In this document: piece after piece, positions 24,672 through 33,160 of the stretch
Position numbering within the stretch: the first letter of the stretch is position 1
Layout: each line of letters opens with the position of its first letter
NCBI GenBank assembly: GCA_002631715.1
Contig: MRSX01000001.1
Span: forward strand, 112,057-153,662
Source of the DNA: Candidatus Porisulfidus sp. TsSOB
GTDB lineage: Bacteria; Pseudomonadota; Gammaproteobacteria; Poriferisulfidales; Poriferisulfidaceae
Direction: 5' to 3'
Length of the DNA: 41,606 bases
The notes under the pieces: model-generated
What the model saw: only the letters and a program-made list of their open reading frames with translations
Told to the model about the DNA's origin: nothing
Databases searched by the model: none
Made by a program: the position numbers and the translations under genes

Positions 24672-24697
24672 GGGCGGCCATTACTCAGTGCTGAAGC

Positions 24698-24916
24698 ATG
24701 CCGAAGGAAGAACATATCGAGATGGAAGGGGTCGTCGTTGAGACCCTGCCCAACACTATGTTCCGGGTTGAATTGACGAATGGGCATGTGGTCACGGCCC
24801 ACATTTCCGGTCGGATGCGAAAACATTACATCCGGATCCTGACCGGCGACAAGGTCACCGTTGCACTGACCCCGTACGATCTCAGCAAAGGCCGCATCGT
24901 TTACCGCACTCGGTGA
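24698..24916 (+). CDS. infA: Translation initiation factor IF-1
   Basis: S1-like OB-fold protein that binds the ribosomal A site with IF-2 and IF-3. The product is 72 residues, the exact family length. [33 protein letters not shown] and GDKVTV are the standard signatures. It ends seven bases before the stop of the convergent clpA. The same neighbour is found in E. coli. No clear ribosome site is seen before the ATG. Confidence 0.98.
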   Translation: MPKEEHIEMEGVVVETLPNTMFRVELTNGHVVTAHISGRMRKHYIRILTGDKVTVALTPYDLSKGRIVYRTR

Positions 24917-24923
24917 AAATCGG

Positions 24924-27197
24924 CTAGTGCACGGTTTCCGGCAAGCTTTCATCCGCCGGTTCCACAGTCATCCGCAGTCCTGTCTTGTTCGCCGTCAGGC
25001 GAACCGTTCCCCCCTCGTTTAGGGCCCCACTCAGAATCTTGTCCGCCAGCGGAACCCGGATCTGATCCCGTATGACTCGCTGCATGCAGCGCGCGCCCAT
25101 CACAGGATCGAATCCTTCGCGGGCGAGCCAGCGGCGGGCTCGGAGGTCCGCTTTCAGCCAGATATTCTGCTCATGCAAGGATTCCTGGAGTTCTCCCAAG
25201 AGTTTGCCGACCACTGCCAGGATGTTTTCCTCGTCGAGCGGAGCGAACTGGACGGTGGCATCCAAGCGGTTTCGGAATTCGGGGGCGAAAACCCGTTCGA
25301 TCTCCCGCTGAATATCGGTGCCGTGATCCTGTGGCGTGAAGCCCATGCTGGCACGACTGGCCTGCCCCGCTCCGACGTTGCAGGTCATCATGAGCAGCAG
25401 GTTCCGGAAATCCACGGCCCGGCCATTGCTGTCGGTCAGCTTGCCGTAATCCATGACTTGCAGCAGTACGTTCATCACGTCCGGGTGAGCCTTCTCCACC
25501 TCATCCAGCAGCAGCACTGCGTACGGGTGCCGCATGACCGACTCGGTCAGCAGTCCTCCTTCGTCGTAGCCGACATAGCCGGGTGGGGCTCCGATCAGGC
25601 GTGCCACTGATTGGCGCTCCATGTACTCTGACATGTCGAAACGCAGCAGCTCCACGCCCATCACCTCCGCCATCTGGCGGCAGACTTCCGTCTTGCCGAC
25701 CCCGGTTGGGCCGCTGAATAAAAAGGCGCCCATTGGGCGTTGTTCCGGTTTCAGGCGGGCCCGAGAGATCTTGATTGCCTGAGCCAACTGATCGATGGCC
25801 TCGTCCTGTCCGAAGACCAAAGCCTTTAGTTTTTGATCCAAGCTCAGCAATGCCTTTGCCGAGGACGTGTTGACGCTGCGCTCCGGGATGCGCGCCATCG
25901 TTGCGACCGTGCGCTCGACATCATGCACGTGTACGTCGTAGGGTGCCGGATTCTCCACTTCCAAGCGACAGCCGGACCCGGTCTCATCCATCAGGTCGAC
26001 GGCCTTGTCCGGAAGCTGCCGGTCATGCAGGTATTTGGCGGACAAGTCCACAATTGCCCGAATCACATCTTCGCTGTAGGTAACCTGGTGGTGGTCCTCG
26101 TATTTCTTCTTCAGGCCCGCAAGGATCTGGTAGGTTTCCGCGATGGAAGGTTCTTGCACCTCGATCCGGCGGAACCGGCGCGCCAAGGCGGAGTCCTGTT
26201 CGAAGATCTGCCGGAATTCTCGGTGCGTGGTAGCTCCGATACAGCGAAATCCCTCCGTCGTCAGCAAAGGTTTGAGTTGGTCAGCCGCGTCCATTGCCAT
26301 GCCGGAAGCCGAGCCGGCTCCGACCAGCATATGGATCTCGTCGATGAACAGGATCGTGTCGGGACGTTTCTTCAGGTTGTTCAGGAAGTTCTTCATGCGT
26401 TCCTCAAAATCGCCACGGAACCGAGTCCCGGCGACAAGATTGCCCACGTTCAGAGACAGCACCGTCGATGAAGCTAGGCTCTTTGGGACATCGCCCTGGA
26501 CGATTCGCCAGGCGAGCCCCTCGGCCAATGCGGTCTTGCCGACTCCTGCCTCGCCAACCAGCACCACGTTGTTTTTCCGTCTTCGCCCCAAAGTCCGGAC
26601 AATTTGATTCATCTCATCCTGCCTGCCGATAAGCGCGTCAATCGCGCCCTCCCGCACACGCTCGTTCAGGTCGGTTGCACAATGTTCCATGGCAAGCTTG
26701 TTGCGCGCCAAAACCTCCATCGGGTCGCTGCCGCGCCGGGCTGGCTTCCGGCTTTCCGTATCCTGTGCACCAAACCGGACGCGATCCATGCGGACCCGGA
26801 ATTGCGAGACCTGATCGCGGTCGAGCCCGTGTTTCCGAAGCAGCTGTACCGCGTGCGACTGTGGCTCTTCGAAAAGCATCTCCAACACATGCACGCCGGT
26901 GGGCATCTCGAAAATCATCTGGGCGCGTGCCTGCACCCGGCTGACGCTGCGTGTCTCCTCGACCTTCTGCGAGGTGTTGTTGGTTCGGGGCGTGTGGCGA
27001 TCGATGAATTCGAGCAATTCGTCTTGGAAAACCGAGAGGGCGATCTCATGCTCGCGGAAGAGTCCCTGCGAAGTCGGTTCATTCAGGATCGCGAGGACGA
27101 CATGTTCCAAGGTCACGTAGCCGTGCCCGCGATTTCGGGCAAGCTGCCAGATCTCCGACAGTGCGCGTTCGAATTCGTCGCTGAATGCGCCGCTCAT
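24924..27197 (-). CDS. clpA: ATP-dependent Clp protease ATP-binding subunit ClpA
   Basis: AAA+ unfoldase that feeds proteins to ClpP. The product is 757 residues; E. coli ClpA is 758. An N-terminal double Clp repeat covers about 1-145. D1 has Walker A GEAGVGKT (215-222) and Walker B LFIDE (283-287). D2 has GPTGVGKT (496-503) and LLLDE (562-566). The ClpP-docking tripeptide is MGF (618-620) where IGF or IGL is usual. The frame is open to a TTG at 27302, but the ATG at 27197 has a strong GGGGAGGG site and the expected N-terminus. No clpS lies upstream, where most relatives have it. Confidence 0.96.
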   Translation of the reverse strand: MSGAFSDEFERALSEIWQLARNRGHGYVTLEHVVLAILNEPTSQGLFREHEIALSVFQDELLEFIDRHTPRTNNTSQKVEETRSVSRVQARAQMIFEMPTGVHVLEMLFEEPQSHAVQLLRKHGLDRDQVSQFRVRMDRVRFGAQDTESRKPARRGSDPMEVLARNKLAMEHCATDLNERVREGAIDALIGRQDEMNQIVRTLGRRRKNNVVLVGEAGVGKTALAEGLAWRIVQGDVPKSLASSTVLSLNVGNLVAGTRFRGDFEERMKNFLNNLKKRPDTILFIDEIHMLVGAGSASGMAMDAADQLKPLLTTEGFRCIGATTHREFRQIFEQDSALARRFRRIEVQEPSIAETYQILAGLKKKYEDHHQVTYSEDVIRAIVDLSAKYLHDRQLPDKAVDLMDETGSGCRLEVENPAPYDVHVHDVERTVATMARIPERSVNTSSAKALLSLDQKLKALVFGQDEAIDQLAQAIKISRARLKPEQRPMGAFLFSGPTGVGKTEVCRQMAEVMGVELLRFDMSEYMERQSVARLIGAPPGYVGYDEGGLLTESVMRHPYAVLLLDEVEKAHPDVMNVLLQVMDYGKLTDSNGRAVDFRNLLLMMTCNVGAGQASRASMGFTPQDHGTDIQREIERVFAPEFRNRLDATVQFAPLDEENILAVVGKLLGELQESLHEQNIWLKADLRARRWLAREGFDPVMGARCMQRVIRDQIRVPLADKILSGALNEGGTVRLTANKTGLRMTVEPADESLPETVH

Positions 27198-27201
27198 GGC
27201 A

Positions 27202-27209
27202 CCCTCCCC
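27202..27209 (-). promoter_or_regulatory. Shine-Dalgarno that fixes the clpA start
   Basis: GGGGAGGG on the minus strand sits four bases before the ATG at 27197. It rules out the longer reading from the TTG at 27302. Confidence 0.75.
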
Positions 27210-27350
27210 TGCGGTTTGCAGGATCCTTTCGGCACGCTGGCCATCTTGCCCGTCCAGTGCATCGGCATCAGGATATGCGCCCGAAAATTCGTCATTTATC
27301 AAAATTCACTCTATCATATCTGCGACGCAGAGCAGCTTTGATTTCTCACC

Positions 27351-27794
27351 ATGGATTGGACGCCTCACTTGACGGTTGCCGCGATTGCCGAGCGGGATGG
27401 GCGATTCCTGCTGGTTGAGGAACAGGTCAACGGAGAAACAGTCATAAACCAGCCAGCCGGGCACCTGGATGCCAATGAAACCCTGATGCAAGGCTGTGCA
27501 CGAGAGATGCTTGAAGAAGCGGCTTGGGAGTTCAACCCGGAGGCTTTGGTCGGCATTTACCAGTACCTTCTGCCTAATTCACCTCACATGTATCTGCGAT
27601 TTGCGTTCTGTGGTCGGCTGATCCAGGAATACCCGGATCGGGAGTTGGACGACACGATCATTCGGACCTTGTGGATGACGCGAGACGAAATCGCCGCCCT
27701 GGCAGAGCACCGGCGGCGCAGCCCGATGGTGCTGCAGTGTGTCGATGACTACTTGGCTGGGATTCGGCACCCGCTTTCGCTCATTTCCTCCTAG
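27351..27794 (+). CDS. nudJ: Nudix hydrolase, phosphatase NudJ
   Basis: A 147-residue Nudix protein. The Nudix box runs from GHLDANE through REMLEEAAW (about 37-59); the Gly before the last hydrophobic position is Ala here, while the metal-binding REXXEE core is intact. E. coli NudJ hydrolyses nucleoside di- and triphosphates and HMP pyrophosphate, a thiamine precursor. It lies 12 bases before mnmA, the same order as in E. coli. It is divergent from clpA. Confidence 0.9.
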   Translation: MDWTPHLTVAAIAERDGRFLLVEEQVNGETVINQPAGHLDANETLMQGCAREMLEEAAWEFNPEALVGIYQYLLPNSPHMYLRFAFCGRLIQEYPDRELDDTIIRTLWMTRDEIAALAEHRRRSPMVLQCVDDYLAGIRHPLSLISS

Positions 27795-27806
27795 CCGGGT
27801 TCCGCC

Positions 27807-28892
27807 ATGCCGGCACAGATATTGATCGGGTTGTCCGGAGGAGTCGATTCGGCTGTTGCGGCCTGGATGCTGCGCGAACGCGGCATCGAGGTCGAGGCCG
27901 TATTCATGAAGAACTGGGAAGAGGACGACACCGACGAATATTGTGCGGCGGCAGCAGATCTTGCTGATGCTCAGGCGGTTTGCGACAAACTTGACCTCCA
28001 GTTGCACACCATCAATTTCTCCGCAGAGTATTGGGACCGCGTGTTCCAGGTCTTCTTGGCCGAATATTCGGTCGGCCGCACGCCGAACCCGGACATCCTG
28101 TGCAATCGAGAAATCAAGTTTCGAGCTTTTCTGGACTATGCCCGGACGCTCGGCGTGGATCGCATCGCCACGGGTCACTATGCGGGTGTCCGGTTTCATG
28201 GAGTGACCCCCGAACTCATCCAGTCCGAGGACTTGGATAAGGATCAGACCTATTTCCTTCATCGCCTGGACCGGGAGCAATTGGCCTCCGCCCACTTTCC
28301 CCTGCAAGGCATGACCAAGAAAGAAACCCGGGAGCAGGCGCGCCGGATCGGGCTCCCGGTGCACGATAAGAAAGACAGCACGGGCATCTGTTTCATCGGG
28401 GAGCGGCGCTTCCAGGATTTTCTGGCGAATTACATCCCGGCCCAGCCGGGTCCGATTGTCGATTCTTCCGGACGCGAACTTGGAGAACATCAGGGATTGG
28501 CATTCCAGACAATCGGCCAGCGAACCGGCCTTGGCATTGGCGGGGTCTCCGGAAGCGATGAAGGTCCTTGGTACGTTGTCGACAAGAATCTCGAAAATGG
28601 TCAGTTGACCGTGACCCAGGATCGCAATCACCCCGCCCTTAACGTCCGGGTGCTGGAAATCGAATCACCGCACTGGATTGCCAGTGACCCGCCCGGAGAG
28701 CAGTCACTCAAGGCGCGGATTCGCCATCGTCAGCCCTTGCAGGATTGCCGGCTGGAACAGAACGGGAAGGACTGCCGGGTGCACTTCGCATTGCCCCAAT
28801 GGGCTCCGGCCCCAGGCCAATCAGTGGTGTTTTATCTTGGAGAAGTCTGCCTGGGCGGGGGCATTATCTTGAAGGCATTGGACGCAGATTGA
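27807..28892 (+). CDS. mnmA: tRNA-specific 2-thiouridylase MnmA
   Basis: Puts sulfur on U34 of tRNAs for Lys, Glu and Gln, taking it from the TusE relay. The product is 361 residues. The PP-loop is SGGVDS (9-14). The catalytic cysteines are C99 (NPDILCNREIKF) and C195 (GICFIGERRF). DKDQTYFLH is also diagnostic. The usual downstream hflD is absent; acnA follows after 114 bases. It modifies, among others, the tRNA-Glu(TTC) encoded at 9561. Confidence 0.97.
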   Translation: MPAQILIGLSGGVDSAVAAWMLRERGIEVEAVFMKNWEEDDTDEYCAAAADLADAQAVCDKLDLQLHTINFSAEYWDRVFQVFLAEYSVGRTPNPDILCNREIKFRAFLDYARTLGVDRIATGHYAGVRFHGVTPELIQSEDLDKDQTYFLHRLDREQLASAHFPLQGMTKKETREQARRIGLPVHDKKDSTGICFIGERRFQDFLANYIPAQPGPIVDSSGRELGEHQGLAFQTIGQRTGLGIGGVSGSDEGPWYVVDKNLENGQLTVTQDRNHPALNVRVLEIESPHWIASDPPGEQSLKARIRHRQPLQDCRLEQNGKDCRVHFALPQWAPAPGQSVVFYLGEVCLGGGIILKALDAD

Positions 28893-29006
28893 ATCGTTTC
28901 ACAGACGGTTTCATGCGAAAATAGATGTTTCTCGCCGCCCGCCCATCTTGGTGGAGCGCTAAAATTCGAGCACTTTCTAAACTAAAATTTAGGCAATTAC
29001 AATACT

Positions 29007-31679
29007 ATGGGAAACAGTTTCAATACGAAATCTACGCTCAAGGTGGGCGATGAAACCTATCAGATATACCGGCTAACCGACCTGGAAGGTGCCAATCGCC
29101 TTCCATTCTCGCTGAAAATCCTTCTAGAGAATCTGTTGCGCCACGAGGATGGCCGCACGGTTACTTCAGACGACATCCAGGCTCTGTTGAACTGGGATCC
29201 ATCCGCCGAAGCCAGCCAAGAGATCGCATTCCGCCCTGCCCGCGTGCTGATGCAGGACTTCACCGGGGTTCCCGCCGTGGTTGACCTGGCTGCCATGCGC
29301 GACGCCATGGGCGTGCTGGGCGGCAATCCGGAGCGCATCAATCCCCTGCAACCGGCCGAGCTGGTCATCGACCACTCGGTCCAGGTTGACCGATTCGCCA
29401 GTGATCAGGCATTTGATCTCAATGCAAAACTGGAATTTGACCGAAATCGGGAACGCTACCAGTTCCTTAAATGGGGCCAGAATGCCTTTAGCAACTTCAA
29501 GGTCGTGCCGCCAGATACTGGCATCGTGCATCAGGTCAACCTCGAATATTTGGCACGCGTGGTGTTCGCGCAGGAACGTGATGGCACGCTGGAAGCCTAT
29601 CCCGACACTTTGGTCGGCACCGATTCCCATACGACGATGATTAACGGTATCGGTGTTCTGGGCTGGGGTGTGGGCGGCATTGAGGCGGAAGCCTCCATGC
29701 TCGGCCAACCGATTTCCATGCTGATTCCCCGTGTCGTCGGTTTCCGGCTGACCGGCAGCCTGCCGGAAGGTGCCACTGGCACGGATCTAGTGCTGACGAT
29801 CGTCCAGATGCTGCGAGAACACGGCGTGGTCGGAAAATTTGTTGAATTCCATGGCGATGGGCTGGACCAGCTCTCCATTGGAGATCGAGCCACCATCGCC
29901 AACATGGCGCCGGAATACGGGGCAACCTGCGGGTTGTTCCCGATTGATGCCGAAACGGTCAATTATCTGCGCCTGACTGGTCGGGACGAACATTTGGCTG
30001 ATCGGGTCGAGGCCTATGCGAAAGAGCAGGGAATGTGGCGTGAAGCCGGCGATGAGTCGGTCGAATACAGCGAATCCCTCGAATTGGATCTCGGTTCAGT
30101 CGAACCGAGCCTGGCCGGACCCAAACGACCCCAGGATCGGGTGCCGCTACGCGAAGCGGCGTCGCAATTCCAGGCCCGGCTGGAAGAGATTAACCAAGCG
30201 CGCAACAAGTCACAGCAATCCAGTCTGGAAGTCGAAATCGATGGCCAGGCTTGCACCGTGAGCGACGGGCTGGTAGCCATCGCCGCCATTACTTCTTGCA
30301 CGAACACGTCCAATCCGTCAGTCATGGTGGCCGCCGGACTGGTCGCGAAGAAGGCAATGGAGTTGGGACTGAAAGCTCGCCCGTGGGTCAAGACTTCTCT
30401 GGCTCCCGGTTCGCGCGTAGTGACGGACTATCTGGAACGGGCTGGTTTGATGGAAGCCCTGAAGCAGTTGGGCTTTCACTTGGTTGGCTATGGCTGCACG
30501 ACCTGTATCGGAAATTCCGGTCCCCTGCCGGAACAGGTCTCGAAAATCATTCAAGACAATGACTTGACCGCCGTATCCGTGCTGTCCGGCAACCGGAATT
30601 TTGAAGGACGAATTCATGCCCAGGTCCTGATGAACTACCTGGCCTCCCCGCCCTTGGTGGTCGCATACGCCATCGCTGGGCGAATGGACATGGATCTATA
30701 CCAGGAGCCGATCGCCACGACACCGGAAGGCCAGCCGGTCTATTTGAAAGAGCTCTGGCCGACCCAGCATGAGATTGCCGAAGTCATGGGAGGCGCGCTG
30801 GATGCCGGCCAATTCCGGGCAAGCTACCAGAACGTGTTCCAGGGCGACGATCATTGGGCAGGCCTTGAGAGTGTCTCGAGCGGGCTCTACGAATGGCCTG
30901 ACTCGACTTACGTGTCGCATCCGCCCTACTTCGAAGATCTTTCCATGGAAGTGGCGGATCCTGTCGATATTCAAGGCGCACGGGTACTGGCATTTCTTGG
31001 CGATTCAGTGACGACCGACCACATTTCGCCAGCTGGCTCCATTGCTGAAGATAGCCCGGCTGGGCGCTATCTGATCGCACGCGGGGTGCAACCGGCTGAC
31101 TTCAATTCCTACGGCTCGCGCCGAGGCAACCATGAAGTGATGATGCGTGGGACCTTTGCCAACATCCGGCTGCGGAACCGCTTGGCCAACGGTGTCGAGG
31201 GAGGCGTAACCCGGCATTTGCCGGATGGCGAATTGATGTCGATCTTTGATGCGGCCATGAAATACCGCGAGGAAGGAATCCCGCTGATTGTGCTGGCTGG
31301 CAAGGAATACGGCTGTGGTTCGTCTCGCGACTGGGCCGCCAAGGGTCCGCGGCTGCAAGGCGTGCGCGCCGTAATCGCGGAAAGTTACGAGCGAATTCAC
31401 CGATCGAATCTGATCGGCATGGGAATCCTGCCACTACAGTTCCAGCCCGGGGAAAGTGCAGAATCGCTGGGGCTGACCGGTGAAGAAGTCTTTGACATTC
31501 TTGATCTCGATGCTGCCAGCAAGCCGGGTGGACGGCTGAAGGTGACTGCGACTGCGGCTGATAACGGGGGTGCGACGAGGACATTCGAGGTAGCGGTGCG
31601 TATCGACACCCCGCAGGAATCGGAATACTACCGGCATGGGGGAATCCTGCACTACGTGCTGCGCCAGTTGGCCGCTTAG
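29007..31679 (+). CDS. acnA: Aconitate hydratase A
   Basis: Interconverts citrate and isocitrate in the TCA cycle. The product is 890 residues; E. coli AcnA is 891. The [4Fe-4S] ligands are C431 in TSCTNTSNP and C497 and C500 in GCTTCIGNSGPL. Other anchors are TDSHTTMINGIGVLGWGVGGIEAE and GSSRDWAAKGP near the C-terminal swivelling domain. This is the IRP/AcnA type, not AcnB. No clear ribosome site precedes the ATG. An 8-base direct repeat lies in the leader. It converges on fumC with 39 bases between. Confidence 0.97.
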   Translation: MGNSFNTKSTLKVGDETYQIYRLTDLEGANRLPFSLKILLENLLRHEDGRTVTSDDIQALLNWDPSAEASQEIAFRPARVLMQDFTGVPAVVDLAAMRDAMGVLGGNPERINPLQPAELVIDHSVQVDRFASDQAFDLNAKLEFDRNRERYQFLKWGQNAFSNFKVVPPDTGIVHQVNLEYLARVVFAQERDGTLEAYPDTLVGTDSHTTMINGIGVLGWGVGGIEAEASMLGQPISMLIPRVVGFRLTGSLPEGATGTDLVLTIVQMLREHGVVGKFVEFHGDGLDQLSIGDRATIANMAPEYGATCGLFPIDAETVNYLRLTGRDEHLADRVEAYAKEQGMWREAGDESVEYSESLELDLGSVEPSLAGPKRPQDRVPLREAASQFQARLEEINQARNKSQQSSLEVEIDGQACTVSDGLVAIAAITSCTNTSNPSVMVAAGLVAKKAMELGLKARPWVKTSLAPGSRVVTDYLERAGLMEALKQLGFHLVGYGCTTCIGNSGPLPEQVSKIIQDNDLTAVSVLSGNRNFEGRIHAQVLMNYLASPPLVVAYAIAGRMDMDLYQEPIATTPEGQPVYLKELWPTQHEIAEVMGGALDAGQFRASYQNVFQGDDHWAGLESVSSGLYEWPDSTYVSHPPYFEDLSMEVADPVDIQGARVLAFLGDSVTTDHISPAGSIAEDSPAGRYLIARGVQPADFNSYGSRRGNHEVMMRGTFANIRLRNRLANGVEGGVTRHLPDGELMSIFDAAMKYREEGIPLIVLAGKEYGCGSSRDWAAKGPRLQGVRAVIAESYERIHRSNLIGMGILPLQFQPGESAESLGLTGEEVFDILDLDAASKPGGRLKVTATAADNGGATRTFEVAVRIDTPQESEYYRHGGILHYVLRQLAA

Positions 31680-31718
31680 GCGGCTCCCTTTCCGGGACTC
31701 TATGGCGCCGGTTTCCGG

Positions 31719-33089
31719 TTACTTTTGAATTCCTCCGCGGGTCAACGTGCCCGGATCCAGGAGACGTTTCAATTCCTCTTCGGACAGGTCGGTCTGTTCC
31801 CGCGCCACATCGATGACCGGACGCCCTTCCGCATAAGCCTGCTTGGCAATGGCCGCCCCCTTTTCATAACCGATTACGGTGTTCAATGCCGTTACCAGAA
31901 TCGGATTCCGCTCAAGTGATTCTTGCAATACCGCTTCGTTGACGGTGAAGCCAGAAATCGCCTGGTCGGCGAGAAGACGCGAAGAATTGGAAAGCAACTC
32001 AATGCTTTGCAATAGGTTATAGGCAATCACCGGCAACATGACGTTCAATTGGAAGCTGCCAGACTGCCCTGCCACCGCAATCGTCGCATCGTTCCCCATT
32101 ACTTGGGCGGCCACCATCGCCGTTGCTTCGGGAATCACCGGATTGACCTTGCCCGGCATGATGCTGCTGCCGGGCTGCAGGGCTGGCAGTGCGATCTCTC
32201 CAAGGCCTGCCAAGGGTCCGGAATTCATCCAGCGCAAGTCGTTGGCAATTTTCATCAGGCTCACGGCCACCGTGCGTAACTGCCCGCTGAGTTCCACGGC
32301 CGTATCCTGGGCCGCCAGTCCCTCAAATTTATCCGGCTTGGATTGAAAGTCGAGCGAAGTGTTGCTTCGAATCGATTCGATGAAAGCATCCTCGAATCCT
32401 TCCGGGGCATTGATGCCGCTGCCTACAGCCGTCCCGCCCTGCGCCAGTTCCAGCAGTCGAGGCAATGCCGCCTCGATCCGTTCTATTCCATAGCGAATCT
32501 GGCTGGCCCAAGCTCCGATTTCCTGTGACATTCGCACCGGCATCGCATCCATCAGGTGAGTGCGCCCGGTCTTGACCTGCCGATCCAGGTCGGCCGCCTT
32601 GGCCTCCACCGTCTGCTGCAAATGCCGCAAGGCCGGCAACAACTGCTCATGAAGCGCCAATGCGGCGCTGACATGCAGGACGGTCGGGATCACGTCGTTC
32701 GAGCTCTGACTCATGTTGACGTGATCGTTGGGGTGCACACCCTTCCCCGCCAGATGGGCAATCACCTCATTGGCGTTCATGTTCGTGCTGGTTCCGGAAC
32801 CGGTCTGGAACACATCAACCGGAAATTCCGCGTCATGCTGACCGTCCGCGACCTGCCGGGCGGCCGCGATGATGGCATCGGCTTTTTCCTGCTCCAGCAA
32901 GCCCAGGTTCGCATTGGCTTCCGCGCAGGCTCTCTTGACCAAACCGAGCCCATACAGGAAAGCGCGCGGCATGGTCAGGCCGCTGACCGGGAAGTTTTCA
33001 ACTGCACGCTGTGTTTGTGCCCCATATAGGGCATCTTCGGGAACCTGAATTTCCCCCATGCTGTCTTTTTCTGTGCGATATGAAGCCAT
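31719..33089 (-). CDS. fumC: Class II fumarate hydratase
   Basis: Iron-free fumarase that hydrates fumarate to malate. The product is 456 residues. The superfamily loop GSSIMPGKVNP with its catalytic serine is intact. GSGTSTNMNANEV, SSNDVIPT and TGRTHLMDA also mark FumC. No oxygen-sensitive FumA-type gene is in the window. It is divergent from purB, another member of the same superfamily, with about 70 bases between the starts. Confidence 0.97.
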   Translation of the reverse strand: MASYRTEKDSMGEIQVPEDALYGAQTQRAVENFPVSGLTMPRAFLYGLGLVKRACAEANANLGLLEQEKADAIIAAARQVADGQHDAEFPVDVFQTGSGTSTNMNANEVIAHLAGKGVHPNDHVNMSQSSNDVIPTVLHVSAALALHEQLLPALRHLQQTVEAKAADLDRQVKTGRTHLMDAMPVRMSQEIGAWASQIRYGIERIEAALPRLLELAQGGTAVGSGINAPEGFEDAFIESIRSNTSLDFQSKPDKFEGLAAQDTAVELSGQLRTVAVSLMKIANDLRWMNSGPLAGLGEIALPALQPGSSIMPGKVNPVIPEATAMVAAQVMGNDATIAVAGQSGSFQLNVMLPVIAYNLLQSIELLSNSSRLLADQAISGFTVNEAVLQESLERNPILVTALNTVIGYEKGAAIAKQAYAEGRPVIDVAREQTDLSEEELKRLLDPGTLTRGGIQK

Positions 33090-33121
33090 TTGATTAAAAA
33101 GCGATGATTTGCAAGGAGCAG

Positions 33122-33127
33122 TATAAT
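33122..33127 (+). promoter_or_regulatory. -10 box candidate of purB
   Basis: A perfect TATAAT lies 33 bases before the purB start. No good -35 box is seen at the right distance. The leader would be under 30 bases. Confidence 0.4.
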
Positions 33128-33160
33128 TAATCTAGAAATTTGTTATTGAGAGTCGTACGC

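Noticed and set aside
27198-27302. TTG-started N-terminal extension of ClpA.
   Set aside because: The ATG at 27197 has a strong ribosome site and gives the family length and N-terminus.
27579-28631. A 350-codon minus-strand open frame opposite nudJ and mnmA.
   Set aside because: Shadow of two well-identified genes; the protein has no recognisable domain.
31680-31718. CCGG-TTT-CCGG stem between acnA and fumC as a terminator.
   Set aside because: Only four base pairs with a broken T run; too weak to report.
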